Source: Clostridiales bacterium
GTDB lineage: Bacteria > Bacillota > Clostridia > Christensenellales > Pumilibacteraceae
Direction of reading: 5' to 3'
Assembly: GCA_031276725.1 (NCBI GenBank)
Contig: JAISMM010000012.1
Coordinates: 25,968-89,967 of the forward strand
Length of the DNA stretch: 64,000 nucleotides
This document shows, piece after piece, positions 8,967 to 16,905 of the stretch; position 1 is the stretch's first letter; every line of letters begins with the position of its first letter. The notes under the pieces were generated by a model. The model was not told the DNA's origin. It did no database searches and was given only the letters and a program-made list of their open reading frames with translations. The position numbers and the translations under genes were made by a program.

Positions 8967-8976
8967 GGTTATGACC
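8967..8976. promoter_or_regulatory. Putative GntR operator
   Basis: GGTTATGACC (minus strand GGTCATAACC) is a short inverted repeat just downstream of the gntR -10 box. HutC-type regulators bind GGT-N4-ACC-like palindromes, so autoregulation is likely. A similar half-conserved sequence lies at 8014-8030. Confidence 0.5.
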
Positions 8977-8982
8977 ACTTAT

Positions 8983-9011
8983 ACTTTACCACACCTTCCG
9001 CCGTTTGTCAA
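8983..9011 (-). promoter_or_regulatory. Sigma-A promoter of gntR
   Basis: On the minus strand, TTGACA (9006-9011), a 17-bp spacer and TAAAGT (8983-8988). Confidence 0.75.
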
Positions 9012-9112
9012 TAGGTTTTTAAAAAAAACTTGAAAAAATTTTTACTCTTCCCGCCGATTCCCAAAAATGTTTTTGCGTTTGCCCTCTTGACCGCCCTATG
9101 TGTCGAAAATTG

Positions 9113-9141
9113 TCATAATCGGGTTAACGGAATCATAAGCT
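9113..9141 (+). promoter_or_regulatory. Sigma-E-type promoter of spoIIID
   Basis: TCATAAT (9113-9119), 14 bp, CATAAGCT (9134-9141). This matches the mother-cell sigma-E pattern, and spoIIID is a known sigma-E gene in Bacillus. The same layout precedes yabP in this window. Confidence 0.6.
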
Positions 9142-9171
9142 ATACAACTACGGTTCCGGCGAGGTATGACA

Positions 9172-9420
9172 ATGAAACAACACATCGTATTACGCGCGTT
9201 AAAGCTTTCGGACTATATTTTGGAAACGCGGGCGACCGTCCGCGACGCCTCGAAAATATTCAACGTGAGCAAAAGCACCGTACATAAGGACGTTTCCGAA
9301 AGACTGAAAGCGATAGACCGCGAAAAGTATCTGCAAGTAAAAAAGGTTTTGGACTTTAATCTGTCCGAGCGCCACATTCGCGGCGGCAACGCCACAAAGG
9401 AAAAGTACCGAAAAGGTTAA
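9172..9420 (+). CDS. spoIIID: Sporulation transcriptional regulator SpoIIID
   Basis: An 82-residue helix-turn-helix protein that switches gene expression in the mother cell after engulfment. The diagnostic block ATVRDASKIFNVSKSTVHKD near residues 20-39 and the following DVSERL are nearly invariant in the family, and HIRGG near the end is also typical. An ATG at 9166 is in frame, but GAGG at 9161-9164 is 7 nt from the second ATG, so 9172 is preferred. It stands alone, in the opposite direction to gntR, with its own sigma-E-like promoter and terminator. Confidence 0.95.
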   Translation: MKQHIVLRALKLSDYILETRATVRDASKIFNVSKSTVHKDVSERLKAIDREKYLQVKKVLDFNLSERHIRGGNATKEKYRKG

Positions 9421-9530
9421 AATCCGAAAGCGTTAAACAGGTTAAAACAAAAGCGCCTAAAAGGTCAAATATCAAAAACGGAAGCACCGGAAAAGCCGAA
9501 AACAAAAGCGCGGAAAAATACAGAAAATAA

Positions 9531-9565
9531 AAAAACGGCCGTTCCGCCGAACGGTCGTTTTTTTT
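9531..9565 (+). terminator. Rho-independent terminator after spoIIID
   Basis: Stem AAAAACGGCCGTTC / GAACGGTCGTTTTT with a 4-nt loop, followed by a T-run; flanking A and T runs also allow it to serve the minus-strand gene ending at 9638. Confidence 0.85.
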
Positions 9566-9637
9566 GCGGAACAAAGTCGAGCGTTTTGGGCGCAAAAATC
9601 GGATTTTGTGCCTATTCGTTTTTATGACGGGCGCGGA

Positions 9638-10003
9638 TTAAAACCTTTCGACCGAAACGTCGGTCAAGTAAAAGACGGCGAAACCGCGGTCGGACGGCGA
9701 CTTGTAGTGATTAAGCAAAACGGGGCAGGCGTCGAGCATAGCGCGGCGCGAGGACTCGCGGCCGTCGACGACCGCCTTGCCGTCAACGCGAATCCATTCG
9801 CCGCTAGGCTTGCACGCGACAATTTGAACGAGCGGGTTTGCGACAAGCTCGCGGTAGACCGACTTTGTGTCCGCCGTCGAAAAGTACAGCCTGCCGTCGA
9901 TTTCGGCGACCGCCCCGAACGGACGGCAATGCGGCGCTTTGTCGGCGGTGCAAAAATAAAATATCCCCGCCTCCTGCAAAAACTTCTTGATTCCGTTTAA
10001 CAT
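9638..10003 (-). CDS. Pyridoxamine 5'-phosphate oxidase-family flavin-binding protein
   Basis: A 121-residue split-barrel protein of the PNPOx-like family. The patterns FYFCTADKAPHCRPFG at residues 15-30 and GRLYFSTADTKSVYREL near residue 42 are typical of small FMN-binding members in clostridia. The substrate is unknown; these proteins are usually FMN- or F420-linked reductases or stress proteins rather than true PdxH. An SD (AAGGAG) precedes the ATG. It follows the tautomerase gene at a 41-bp spacing and may share its transcript. Confidence 0.8.
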   Translation of the reverse strand: MLNGIKKFLQEAGIFYFCTADKAPHCRPFGAVAEIDGRLYFSTADTKSVYRELVANPLVQIVACKPSGEWIRVDGKAVVDGRESSRRAMLDACPVLLNHYKSPSDRGFAVFYLTDVSVERF

Positions 10004-10044
10004 AATTAACTCCTTAAATTTATTTTTTATATCGTCCCGGCAGG

Positions 10045-10281
10045 CTAACTAAAAGTCTTAGGGTCGGTGTAGCCGGGCTTTATAAGGACGTTGGGTTTGT
10101 CCTTGACGAATTCGTTGTAAACGCCCTCCCATTCGGAAAAGCCGTACTCCTCGACGGAGACCGAAATGTACTTGTTCGGCTTGCCGAGAGTCTTGTTGAC
10201 GACGGCGGCGATTTGCTCGGCCGCGTCTTGCAGCTGCTTTTTGCCGGGGCCGGAAATTGTTTTAATCACTATATGTGGCAT
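10045..10281 (-). CDS. 4-oxalocrotonate tautomerase-family protein
   Basis: A 78-residue tautomerase-superfamily protein. After Met removal the catalytic Pro1 would be exposed (MPHIVIK). The beta-alpha-beta pattern and the C-terminal KPGYTDPKTF agree with the small 4-OT-like group. An SD (AAGGAG) lies 8-9 nt before this ATG, which decides the start over a much longer open frame. Real substrates are unknown; these enzymes move protons on keto-enol compounds. It lies between an acetyl esterase and a flavin-binding protein. Confidence 0.88.
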   Translation of the reverse strand: MPHIVIKTISGPGKKQLQDAAEQIAAVVNKTLGKPNKYISVSVEEYGFSEWEGVYNEFVKDKPNVLIKPGYTDPKTFS

Positions 10282-10340
10282 AATTTTATTCTCCTTAACC
10301 GTTGATTTTACGCGGTTTTTTACGGGCGGCAAATAGGGAT

Positions 10341-11303
10341 TTAGCCGTTCAAAAATTCCAAAATTCTGTCCTCTATACCCGGCAAGCCCTCGTGCCTGTG
10401 GTTGGTGTACAGAACAATATCCTTTCGGGACGTTATTTTGTTGTAGGCGGCAAACTGCGACGAGGGCGGGCAAATGTTGTCCATAAGTCCGGTCGCCCAC
10501 AGAACATCCGCCGAGATACGCGGCGCAAGATGCTGTATGTCGATATAACCGAGCTTTTCCCACACCTTGTCTTGCAGCGCGGGCAGAGGCGCGAACTTGC
10601 GGATATAATCGGTAACGTCGCCGTAGGCGTCGACGGCGAGGTCCATCTCCCAAATCCGTTTGTAATCGGACAAAAACGGATGCATACAAGCCGCCTTTTT
10701 AACGTCGGAACCGTTGAGCGCGGCGCAGGCGACCGTTAGAGCGCCGCCCTGCGAGCCGCCGAAGGCGTAAATTCTGTCCGCGTCGGCGTTCGGCAGCCGC
10801 TTGGCAATTTTGACAAGCTGAACCGTATCCAAAAAGACGTTGCGGAAGTAAAGATTCGCGGGGTCGGGGTCGTCGAGTCCGCGCACAATAAGTCCCGACT
10901 GCGTGGTGCCGCGCACGGGATTATAGTCCTCGCTAAGCCCCGCCTGTCCCCGGCAATCCATCGCCAAAACGATAAAGCCCTGCGAGGCGTACGACAGCGT
11001 GCTAAAAAATTCGCGGCTGCACCCGCCGTAGCCGTGAAAAAGCAAAACGACGGGAAGTTTTTTGTCGGATACAAGCGGCGCGGTATACTTTGCGTATATC
11101 GTTGAATTTTTGACCGACCTAAAAAACAGATCGTTAAAAACGTAATTCTTAACGTTAATATCCTTTTTGACCGTCCGCGTTTGCGGGTCGAGCGCGGCGA
11201 CCTCTTTAAGTCCGTCCCGCCAAAACCGCTCGAAGTCGGCGGGCTTGGGATTTGAACCCTTGTACGCGAACAATTGCTCCGCGGGCATATCTAACATCGG
11301 CAT
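10341..11303 (-). CDS. Acetyl xylan esterase / cephalosporin-C deacetylase-family hydrolase
   Basis: A 320-residue alpha/beta hydrolase of the AXE1 family. The nucleophile elbow GGSQGG (residues 182-187, Ser184), the conserved RGQ at 118-120, an acid in ATGLMDNICPP (about residue 273) and the histidine in TNHRHEG (about 303) form the usual catalytic set. These enzymes remove acetyl groups from xylo-oligosaccharides and other small acetylated substrates in the cytoplasm. There is no signal peptide. An SD (AGGAG) precedes the ATG by about 12 nt. It is probably in one transcript with prs upstream. Confidence 0.9.
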   Translation of the reverse strand: MPMLDMPAEQLFAYKGSNPKPADFERFWRDGLKEVAALDPQTRTVKKDINVKNYVFNDLFFRSVKNSTIYAKYTAPLVSDKKLPVVLLFHGYGGCSREFFSTLSYASQGFIVLAMDCRGQAGLSEDYNPVRGTTQSGLIVRGLDDPDPANLYFRNVFLDTVQLVKIAKRLPNADADRIYAFGGSQGGALTVACAALNGSDVKKAACMHPFLSDYKRIWEMDLAVDAYGDVTDYIRKFAPLPALQDKVWEKLGYIDIQHLAPRISADVLWATGLMDNICPPSSQFAAYNKITSRKDIVLYTNHRHEGLPGIEDRILEFLNG

Positions 11304-11345
11304 AATGTTTATTTATTCTCCTTGCGTATGTATGTTCTTTATAGT

Positions 11346-12308
11346 CTACTCGTAAAGTCTTGATACCGACAAATCCTCGAATATCGACTCTATCGCGGCG
11401 GCGAAAATGGGCGCGACGGTGATTTCCTCGATTTTGGAAATCTTTTTCGATTGAGGCAGTTCTATCGTGTCGAGCACGAAAATCTTTTCGAGCGGCGACC
11501 GTTCGAGCCGTTCTACGGCGGGGCCGGACAGCACCGCGTGCGTACAGCAGGCGTAGACCTTTTTTGCGCCGCCGACCTCGATGAGCGCCTTGGCGCCCTG
11601 CGTGATAGTGCCGGCGGTGTCGATCATATCGTCCACCACCAAGCACACCTTGTCCTTAACGTCGCCTACAATGTTCATAACCTCCATAACGTTGGCCTTG
11701 GGGCGGCGTTTGTCCACAATGGCGAGCGAGGCGTTCATTCGCTGAGCCATTTGGCGCGCCCGCGCGACCGAGCCGACGTCCGGCGACACTATTATAAGGT
11801 CGTCGCGGTTCTTTACAAAGTCGAGCTTGTCGAGCTTTCTGAACAGCACCGGAATCCCGAAAAGGTGGTCGACCGGAATATCGAAAAAGCCTTGAAGCTG
11901 CGGCGCGTGCAAGTCCATAGTAAGCACCCTGTCGGCCCCCGCGCTCGTGATTAGATCGGCGACGAGCTTGGCGGTAATCGGGTCGCGGGCGCGCGCCTTG
12001 CGATCTTGCCGGGCGTAGCCGAAGTAGGGAACGACGGCGGTTATGCGGCCCGCCGACGCGCGGCGCAACGCGTCGATCATAACGAGTAACTCCATAAGGT
12101 GGTCGTTTACCGGGTACGACGTCGACTGAATGACGAATACGTCGCAGCCGCGCACGGTTTCGTCGATATTGACGCTGCACTCGCCGTCGGAAAACCGCCC
12201 GACTCCGGCGTCGGAAAGCGTTATTTTGAGCTTGTCCGCAATCGCCTTCGCCAGCGTCTTGCACGCGTTGCCCGCGAACAGCTTAATTCGGTTGCCGTGT
12301 GTTATCAT
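11346..12308 (-). CDS. prs: Ribose-phosphate pyrophosphokinase
   Basis: A 320-residue PRPP synthetase, which joins ribose 5-phosphate and ATP to give the activated ribose used for nucleotides, histidine and tryptophan. The SDGECSVNI region, ARQDRKARARDPITAKLVAD and the PRPP loop VVDDMIDTAGT are all in place, and the length is standard. It follows the glmU-like gene by 67 bp, the same order as glmU-prs in Bacillus, which supports both calls. RBS GAGAGG is 7-8 nt before the ATG. Confidence 0.97.
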   Translation of the reverse strand: MITHGNRIKLFAGNACKTLAKAIADKLKITLSDAGVGRFSDGECSVNIDETVRGCDVFVIQSTSYPVNDHLMELLVMIDALRRASAGRITAVVPYFGYARQDRKARARDPITAKLVADLITSAGADRVLTMDLHAPQLQGFFDIPVDHLFGIPVLFRKLDKLDFVKNRDDLIIVSPDVGSVARARQMAQRMNASLAIVDKRRPKANVMEVMNIVGDVKDKVCLVVDDMIDTAGTITQGAKALIEVGGAKKVYACCTHAVLSGPAVERLERSPLEKIFVLDTIELPQSKKISKIEEITVAPIFAAAIESIFEDLSVSRLYE

Positions 12309-12375
12309 TAGGTTACCTCTCTAAAATTATTTATTTCGTAAAAATTCGCCGCGCTTACGGCCGCCGTCAACGCCC

Positions 12376-13482
12376 CTATTCGCCGCCGCCGCCGTCGCGG
12401 AATTTATTGTTATCCCAATCCGTCTTAACCACCTGACGGGCGCGGGCTATCGCCAAGGCGTTTTTATCGACGCTCTCGGTTATGGTGGAGCCGGCCGCGA
12501 TAAAAGCGCCGTCCGCGAGCGTTACGGGCGCTATAATGTTGCTGTTGCTGCCGATAAAGACGCGGTTGCCGACCTTGGCCTTGTGCTTGTCGCGGCCGTC
12601 GTAGTTGGCGAACACGACGCCGCACCCGACGTTGCAAGCCTCCCCCAACTCCGCGTCGCCTATGTACGTCAAATGGCTGACCTTGCAGCCCCTGCCCAAA
12701 ACGCTCTTTTTAATTTCGACAAAGTCGCCGATTCTGCAATCGGGGCCGATAACGCTTTCGGGACGGATGTACGCGAACGGCCCCACGGAGGTATTCCGCC
12801 CGATAAAACTTCTTGTCATTTGCGACGAATTAATCACGGCGCCGCTCTCGATTATGCAGGTGTCGATCATATTGCCGCTAAGTATTTTAGCGCCGTCCTT
12901 AATATAGGTCTTACCCCTTATAATGTTGTTCGGGCCTATAACGACGCCCTTGCCGATAACCGCGTCGCACCCGATAAACGCCGACGCCATATCCTCGATA
13001 TGCACGCCGCGCTCCATATGATATTCCAAAATGCGGTTGCGCAGTATGTCGCTTATGAGCGCGACCTGCTTGAACGAAAACGCCGTTACAAAGTCCTCGG
13101 CGTCGAAGTAACGCGTTTCGGCGCTGTAAATCTTTTCGGCGTTCATCAAGAATTGAGTCGAGCACACAAAGCCGCGCGTCAGCCTCAACACGTTCTTGCC
13201 CGTGCTTTTAAGCTCGGCGACGGCGGCGAACACCGTCTTTTTTGTAATGAGCGGCGTGTCCGAAAACAGTATCACCGTAACGGGATAATCCGGGTTTAGG
13301 TACGCCCGCGCTTGATCCGGCAACGGCTCGCGGTCGTTGTACGGCGCGACCGCGTAAGGACTTTCGCCGAACGACAGCGCGACCCACGAGAGCATCGACT
13401 TACCCAAAATCTCTATGTCGGCAGTCTCGCCCATAGTCGGCGCCGCCACCCTGAAAATTATACCGAAAAACTTTTCGTCCAT
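12376..13482 (-). CDS. glmU: GlmU-like protein with intact acetyltransferase and degenerate nucleotidyltransferase domain
   Basis: A 368-residue protein. The C-terminal left-handed beta-helix matches the GlmU acetyltransferase well: FVEIKKS, SHLTYIGDAELG and NYDG keep the catalytic histidine and substrate contacts. The N-terminal half aligns loosely (ILGKSMLSWV, ILFSDTPLIT), but the nucleotide-binding loop that should read LAAGxGTRM is replaced by FRVAAPTM, and the domain is some 30-40 residues short. So it probably makes GlcNAc-1-phosphate but may not form UDP-GlcNAc (inference). The ATG at 13482 lies only 9 bp after a perfect -10 box, so a longer frame upstream cannot be the start; no SD is present. 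Confidence 0.8.
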   Translation of the reverse strand: MDEKFFGIIFRVAAPTMGETADIEILGKSMLSWVALSFGESPYAVAPYNDREPLPDQARAYLNPDYPVTVILFSDTPLITKKTVFAAVAELKSTGKNVLRLTRGFVCSTQFLMNAEKIYSAETRYFDAEDFVTAFSFKQVALISDILRNRILEYHMERGVHIEDMASAFIGCDAVIGKGVVIGPNNIIRGKTYIKDGAKILSGNMIDTCIIESGAVINSSQMTRSFIGRNTSVGPFAYIRPESVIGPDCRIGDFVEIKKSVLGRGCKVSHLTYIGDAELGEACNVGCGVVFANYDGRDKHKAKVGNRVFIGSNSNIIAPVTLADGAFIAAGSTITESVDKNALAIARARQVVKTDWDNNKFRDGGGGE

Positions 13483-13491
13483 ATCGTATTT

Positions 13492-13520
13492 ATTATACCC
13501 GCTTTCAGCCGTTATGTCAA
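13492..13520 (-). promoter_or_regulatory. Consensus sigma-A promoter of the glmU-like gene, near-leaderless
   Basis: TTGACA (13515-13520), 17 bp, TATAAT (13492-13497), both perfect. The expected start point, 7 nt on, leaves only about 3 nt before the ATG at 13482, so the transcript should be leaderless or nearly so. Confidence 0.85.
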
Positions 13521-13565
13521 ACAAAACGCACCGACAAAAATCAAACAATACGCACCGACAAAAAT
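13518..13565. repeat. Two 24-bp direct repeats at the glmU promoter
   Basis: Two copies differing at one or two bases, each starting CAAACAA and containing CGCACCGACAAAAAT. They abut the -35 box and resemble the 23-bp minisatellite unit at 28231-28644 (CGCAAC-AAAAATC-CAAAC). Confidence 0.7.
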
Positions 13566-13605
13566 CCCCGCTCCCCCGCTTTTTTAAGCGTTTAAAATTC
13601 GGCAA

Positions 13606-13952
13606 TTAACCCGCCCCCTCCGAAGGAAATTTTTTAACGGTTAATTTTGAAAATTTAACCGCCCCGGCGGCATTCGCGGCACGAACCGAGCCTGCAAACG
13701 GCGAAGCCGTTTGCAGGGCGTGCGAGCTTGCGAGCTAAGCCCGACCACACGGGCGAGGCATTCCATAGAAGGGAATTTTAGCGGAATGACGGGCGGTCAA
13801 AAGAGCTTTTCGCCGACACGGATAAAAAATCGGGCAAAGAACCGTCAGGGCGGCAAAAACGGGTTTTCGCCGAAGCGACGTGTATATTTAATACACGAGC
13901 AAGGCAAAGTTCCGTTTTTGGCGCTATCAACGGGATTTTTCACCGTCCGGTC
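13606..13952. other. Intergenic region with hairpins and palindrome copy
   Basis: No gene is seen in these 347 bp. A perfect hairpin CCTGCAAACGGC-GAA-GCCGTTTGCAGG lies at 13691-13717. A divergent copy of the large palindrome runs about 13790-13945, with TGTATATTTAATACA as its centre and CTATCAACGGG as its right edge, next to the stop of aspartate kinase. Confidence 0.5.
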
Positions 13953-15278
13953 TTAGAAGAAGGCGCGGTAAAGGGACTTAACGGCGTTTTCGTAATCTCC
14001 GTTTTCGACGGCGACGATAAGGTTGAGCTCGCTGCTGCCCTGGTCGATCATACGGATATTGATTCCGGCGGCGGAGAGGGCGGCAAAGACGCGGGCGGCG
14101 GTTCCGCGTTTGCGGCTCATACCGTGGCCCACGACGGCGATAAGGGCGAGGCCCTCTACCGTTTCGACGTTATCGGCGCCGCACTCCGAGCGGATTTCGG
14201 CGGCGGCGAGGCGCAAGACTTCGGGGTCGATGTCGGCGCCGTCGACCACGGGCGAGAGGGTGTCGATGCCGCTGGGCATATGCTCGACCGAGATATTGCG
14301 GCGCTCCAAAACCGACAGGACGCGGCGGGCGAACCCGAGCTCGTTATTCATAAGCGACTTTTCGATATGAATCGCGGCAAAGTCCTTGCGGCCGGCGATT
14401 CCCGTTATAACGGAATCGGGGCGGCCGAATTCGCCCGAGAGAAATTTTTTTGTGGGAACGATGAGGGTGCCCTCCGCGCCGGGATTGAACGTGTTGCGTA
14501 TCCTTATGGGAATATCGCTTTTGCGCACGGGGAAAATGCAGTCCGAATGCAGGACGTTGGCGCCCATATACGACAGCTCGCGAAGCTCCTTGTAGGTGAG
14601 CATCGGAATCAATTTAGCGTCGTTGACGATGCGCGGATCGCAGACCAAAAAGCCGTCGACGTCGGTCCAATTTTCGTAGACCTCCGCCCTTACCGCGCGC
14701 GCGATAATCGACCCGGTAACGTCGGAGCCGCCGCGCGTGAACGTCTTAACCGCGCCGTCGGGCTTTACGCCGTAAAAGCCGGGAATGACCGCGCCGTCGC
14801 TCTTTGCAAGAATTTTAGCGGCGGCGGCGTTGGTGAGCTCGTCGCAAAAATTGCCACGGGCGTCGAATTTGATAAGGTCGGCCGCGTCGATAAATTCGCG
14901 GTCAAGGTAAGCCGCGACCAAGACGGCGCAAAGATATTCGCCGCGCGACGCCGCGTAATCCTTGCCCGCGCCCGCGTCGATTTCGCGCTTGATTCGTTCA
15001 AGCCGTCCGCTTATGTCGAGGCGCAGGTTAAGCCCCGCGATTATGTCGTTAAAGCGCTTTTCGACGGCGGCGAACGACTTGCCGCAAGCGCCCGTCTTTA
15101 ACTTTTCGTTATAGCAGGCGTAGAGTAAATCGGTTACCTTGACGTCGGCCGGGTCGCGCTTGCCCGGCGCGGATACGACGACGAATTTGTTGTCGGGGTC
15201 GGCGGCCGCTATGTCGGCGGCGCGCTTAACGGCGTCGGCGTTCGCCATAGACGTTCCGCCGAATTTAAGAACTTTCAT
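13953..15278 (-). CDS. lysC: Aspartate kinase
   Basis: A 441-residue monofunctional aspartokinase. The N-terminus MKVLKFGGTSMANADAVKR holds the KFGGTS nucleotide/substrate motif; RGGSDVTGSIIARA lies mid-protein; two ACT domains occupy the last 150 residues or so and normally bind feedback amino acids. It phosphorylates aspartate in the first step to lysine, diaminopimelate, threonine and methionine. No lysine riboswitch is seen in the 25-bp gap upstream; it is the last gene of the cdaA operon and far from asd-dapA-dapB at 43-46 kb, the downstream steps of the same pathway. Confidence 0.96.
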   Translation of the reverse strand: MKVLKFGGTSMANADAVKRAADIAAADPDNKFVVVSAPGKRDPADVKVTDLLYACYNEKLKTGACGKSFAAVEKRFNDIIAGLNLRLDISGRLERIKREIDAGAGKDYAASRGEYLCAVLVAAYLDREFIDAADLIKFDARGNFCDELTNAAAAKILAKSDGAVIPGFYGVKPDGAVKTFTRGGSDVTGSIIARAVRAEVYENWTDVDGFLVCDPRIVNDAKLIPMLTYKELRELSYMGANVLHSDCIFPVRKSDIPIRIRNTFNPGAEGTLIVPTKKFLSGEFGRPDSVITGIAGRKDFAAIHIEKSLMNNELGFARRVLSVLERRNISVEHMPSGIDTLSPVVDGADIDPEVLRLAAAEIRSECGADNVETVEGLALIAVVGHGMSRKRGTAARVFAALSAAGINIRMIDQGSSELNLIVAVENGDYENAVKSLYRAFF

Positions 15279-15303
15279 TTGATTTTCCTCGCTTGTAAAT
15301 TTT

Positions 15304-16509
15304 TCACTTGATTTTTCTAGCCTCCAAATAGTATCTTTTGTCGGCCGCGCCGCCCATCGAAAACGTCTTTTTGGGCAACGCGCCCGCCGTCGCGATATAG
15401 GGGAAAAGCCCGTCCTTGCTCATAGCTTTAAGCGCGATTCCGGCGGCGTCGGGTCTTGCGCAGACGGCCCTTAATTCGTCGCCGCCGTGAATGTAATCGA
15501 CTTTGCCGCCCTCGCTTTTTGTGTAGCCGTCCAAAAATTCCGTAAGAACCGCTACGGCGCGTATAGCGTCGGCTGGCAAGCTAACGCGCCTTTCGGCGTT
15601 CCCGCTAACGAACGTATACGACTCCGCCGCGCCGCCGAATTTAAGCGACGAAAGAGCGCCGTACAGCCTTTGCGGATCGACGCCGAACACCGCGCGGTGG
15701 ATAGGCTCGAACATCAGTCCGCCGTCGTAAATATTGACGATTTCGCACAGGGCGTAGCGGGCGGGCGACGACGTGTCCCCCGCCGCCTTTACGCGCTCCC
15801 AATGCGCCTTTGCCGCCGCCAGCGAATGATTGCCGTCGCCTGCGGCCGACAAAAACGGCGAGCCGTAACGCCTTACGGATTCGGCTTCGAGCTTACCGAG
15901 CGCCGCCGCGATTTCCGACGTATCCGCGATTAGACCGCCTTTTATACGGCCGCCGCCGCGGGATAATTCAAAATCGTAGAGAAGCGGCGGCCCTTTATCG
16001 ACATACGGCTCTATAACCGTGCGGTCGGGATCGTCGATAAGCAGCATTATATGCGGAATCTCGACGAGGCAATTTTTGCGGATTTCGGCGCGGGGCGGAA
16101 TGCGCTCCGCGACCGTCCCCTCGCTGGCCCGAACGGGGGTTTTTGCGTTCGCCGTATAGCCGTAGGCGTCCAAATCGACGCACGCGACGACGCCGTATCT
16201 TTTGCCGCCGCCGCTAAGAGTGCGCTCGACGAACACCATACCGGAATACGACGCAAAAACGCCGTCGGCTAAATACTTATCCGCCGCCGCGTTTATAGCC
16301 GCCGCCTGCCGTTCTATTGCCGCGGTATCCAAAAAGCATTCGGGCAATACGAGCCTTAACGCGCTCGGGGCGCCGCCGACGTAATCCGACAGCTCCGTCC
16401 AAAAGGCGGGGTCGGAGGTGTGCTGATCACAGGCGACGACCGCCCACTTATTCAAATCGATATTTTTACGGGGCAGCAGAAAGTCCGCGCCGACGAAAGT
16501 ACTTTGCAT
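15304..16509 (-). CDS. DUF1015-family protein
   Basis: A 401-residue protein of the DUF1015 family, recognised by the N-terminal WAVVACDQHTSDP, the central IDDPDR and LYDFELSRGG regions and DGNHSLAAAKAHWE, equivalent to the family's D/G-H-H-R/S-box. The function is not established; the family is common in clostridia and often lies near serine or amino-acid genes. It lies 9 bp after the short membrane protein gene and 25 bp before aspartate kinase, so all are one transcript. No clear SD precedes the ATG. Confidence 0.85.
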   Translation of the reverse strand: MQSTFVGADFLLPRKNIDLNKWAVVACDQHTSDPAFWTELSDYVGGAPSALRLVLPECFLDTAAIERQAAAINAAADKYLADGVFASYSGMVFVERTLSGGGKRYGVVACVDLDAYGYTANAKTPVRASEGTVAERIPPRAEIRKNCLVEIPHIMLLIDDPDRTVIEPYVDKGPPLLYDFELSRGGGRIKGGLIADTSEIAAALGKLEAESVRRYGSPFLSAAGDGNHSLAAAKAHWERVKAAGDTSSPARYALCEIVNIYDGGLMFEPIHRAVFGVDPQRLYGALSSLKFGGAAESYTFVSGNAERRVSLPADAIRAVAVLTEFLDGYTKSEGGKVDYIHGGDELRAVCARPDAAGIALKAMSKDGLFPYIATAGALPKKTFSMGGAADKRYYLEARKIK

Positions 16510-16518
16510 AAAAATCTA

Positions 16519-16905
16519 TCAGCCCAGCCCCGTCGAAAGAATCCACAGCGCCGCCGCCAAAACGAGCGCGGCCGCCTTGTACCAAAAATTGCGGACAAAA
16601 ACCGCGCGTAAAATCCGCCCGAGCCGCGAACCGGCGTACACGGGAAGCTCTTGCGGCTCGCTCGGCACATACGCGCCCGTAGCGGGATACGCGCCGGTTT
16701 TAGGGTAACCGTCGTCCTTAACCGCCGTCTTGGGGTAAGCGCCCGTCTTGGGGTAGCCGTCGTCCTTGACCGTCGTTTTGGGGTAGCCGCCGGTTTTAGG
16801 GTAGCCGTCGTCGCGGGGGTTCGTCTGCGGATACTCGCCGCTCTTAGGGTAACCGCCCGTCTTGGGGTAACCGTCGGGCGCGGGGAATTTATTGTCGTTA
16901 TTCAC
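16519..16905 (-). CDS. Short repeat-rich protein with a YbbR/CdaR-like membrane anchor
   Basis: A 128-residue protein. Residues about 10-85 are imperfect repeats of the type DDGYPKTGAYPKT, proline- and tyrosine-rich and presumably disordered. Then FWYKAAALVLAAALWIL forms one transmembrane helix that looks like the anchor found at the beginning of CdaR (YbbR) proteins, but the chain stops four or five residues later. The GTG start overlaps the cdaA stop by 4 bp (GTGA) and has an AGGAGG SD. In most firmicutes cdaR, which regulates CdaA, is exactly here. This could be a shortened or substituted CdaR; that is inference. Confidence 0.7.
   Translation of the reverse strand: MNNDNKFPAPDGYPKTGGYPKSGEYPQTNPRDDGYPKTGGYPKTTVKDDGYPKTGAYPKTAVKDDGYPKTGAYPATGAYVPSEPQELPVYAGSRLGRILRAVFVRNFWYKAAALVLAAALWILSTGLG

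Noticed and set aside
13483..13605. Longer start for the glmU-like gene at 13605
   Set aside because: The added codons cover the promoter and two 24-bp repeats and show no similarity to GlmU.
15279..15303. Lysine riboswitch before aspartate kinase
   Set aside because: The gap is only 25 bp and the gene is inside an operon.
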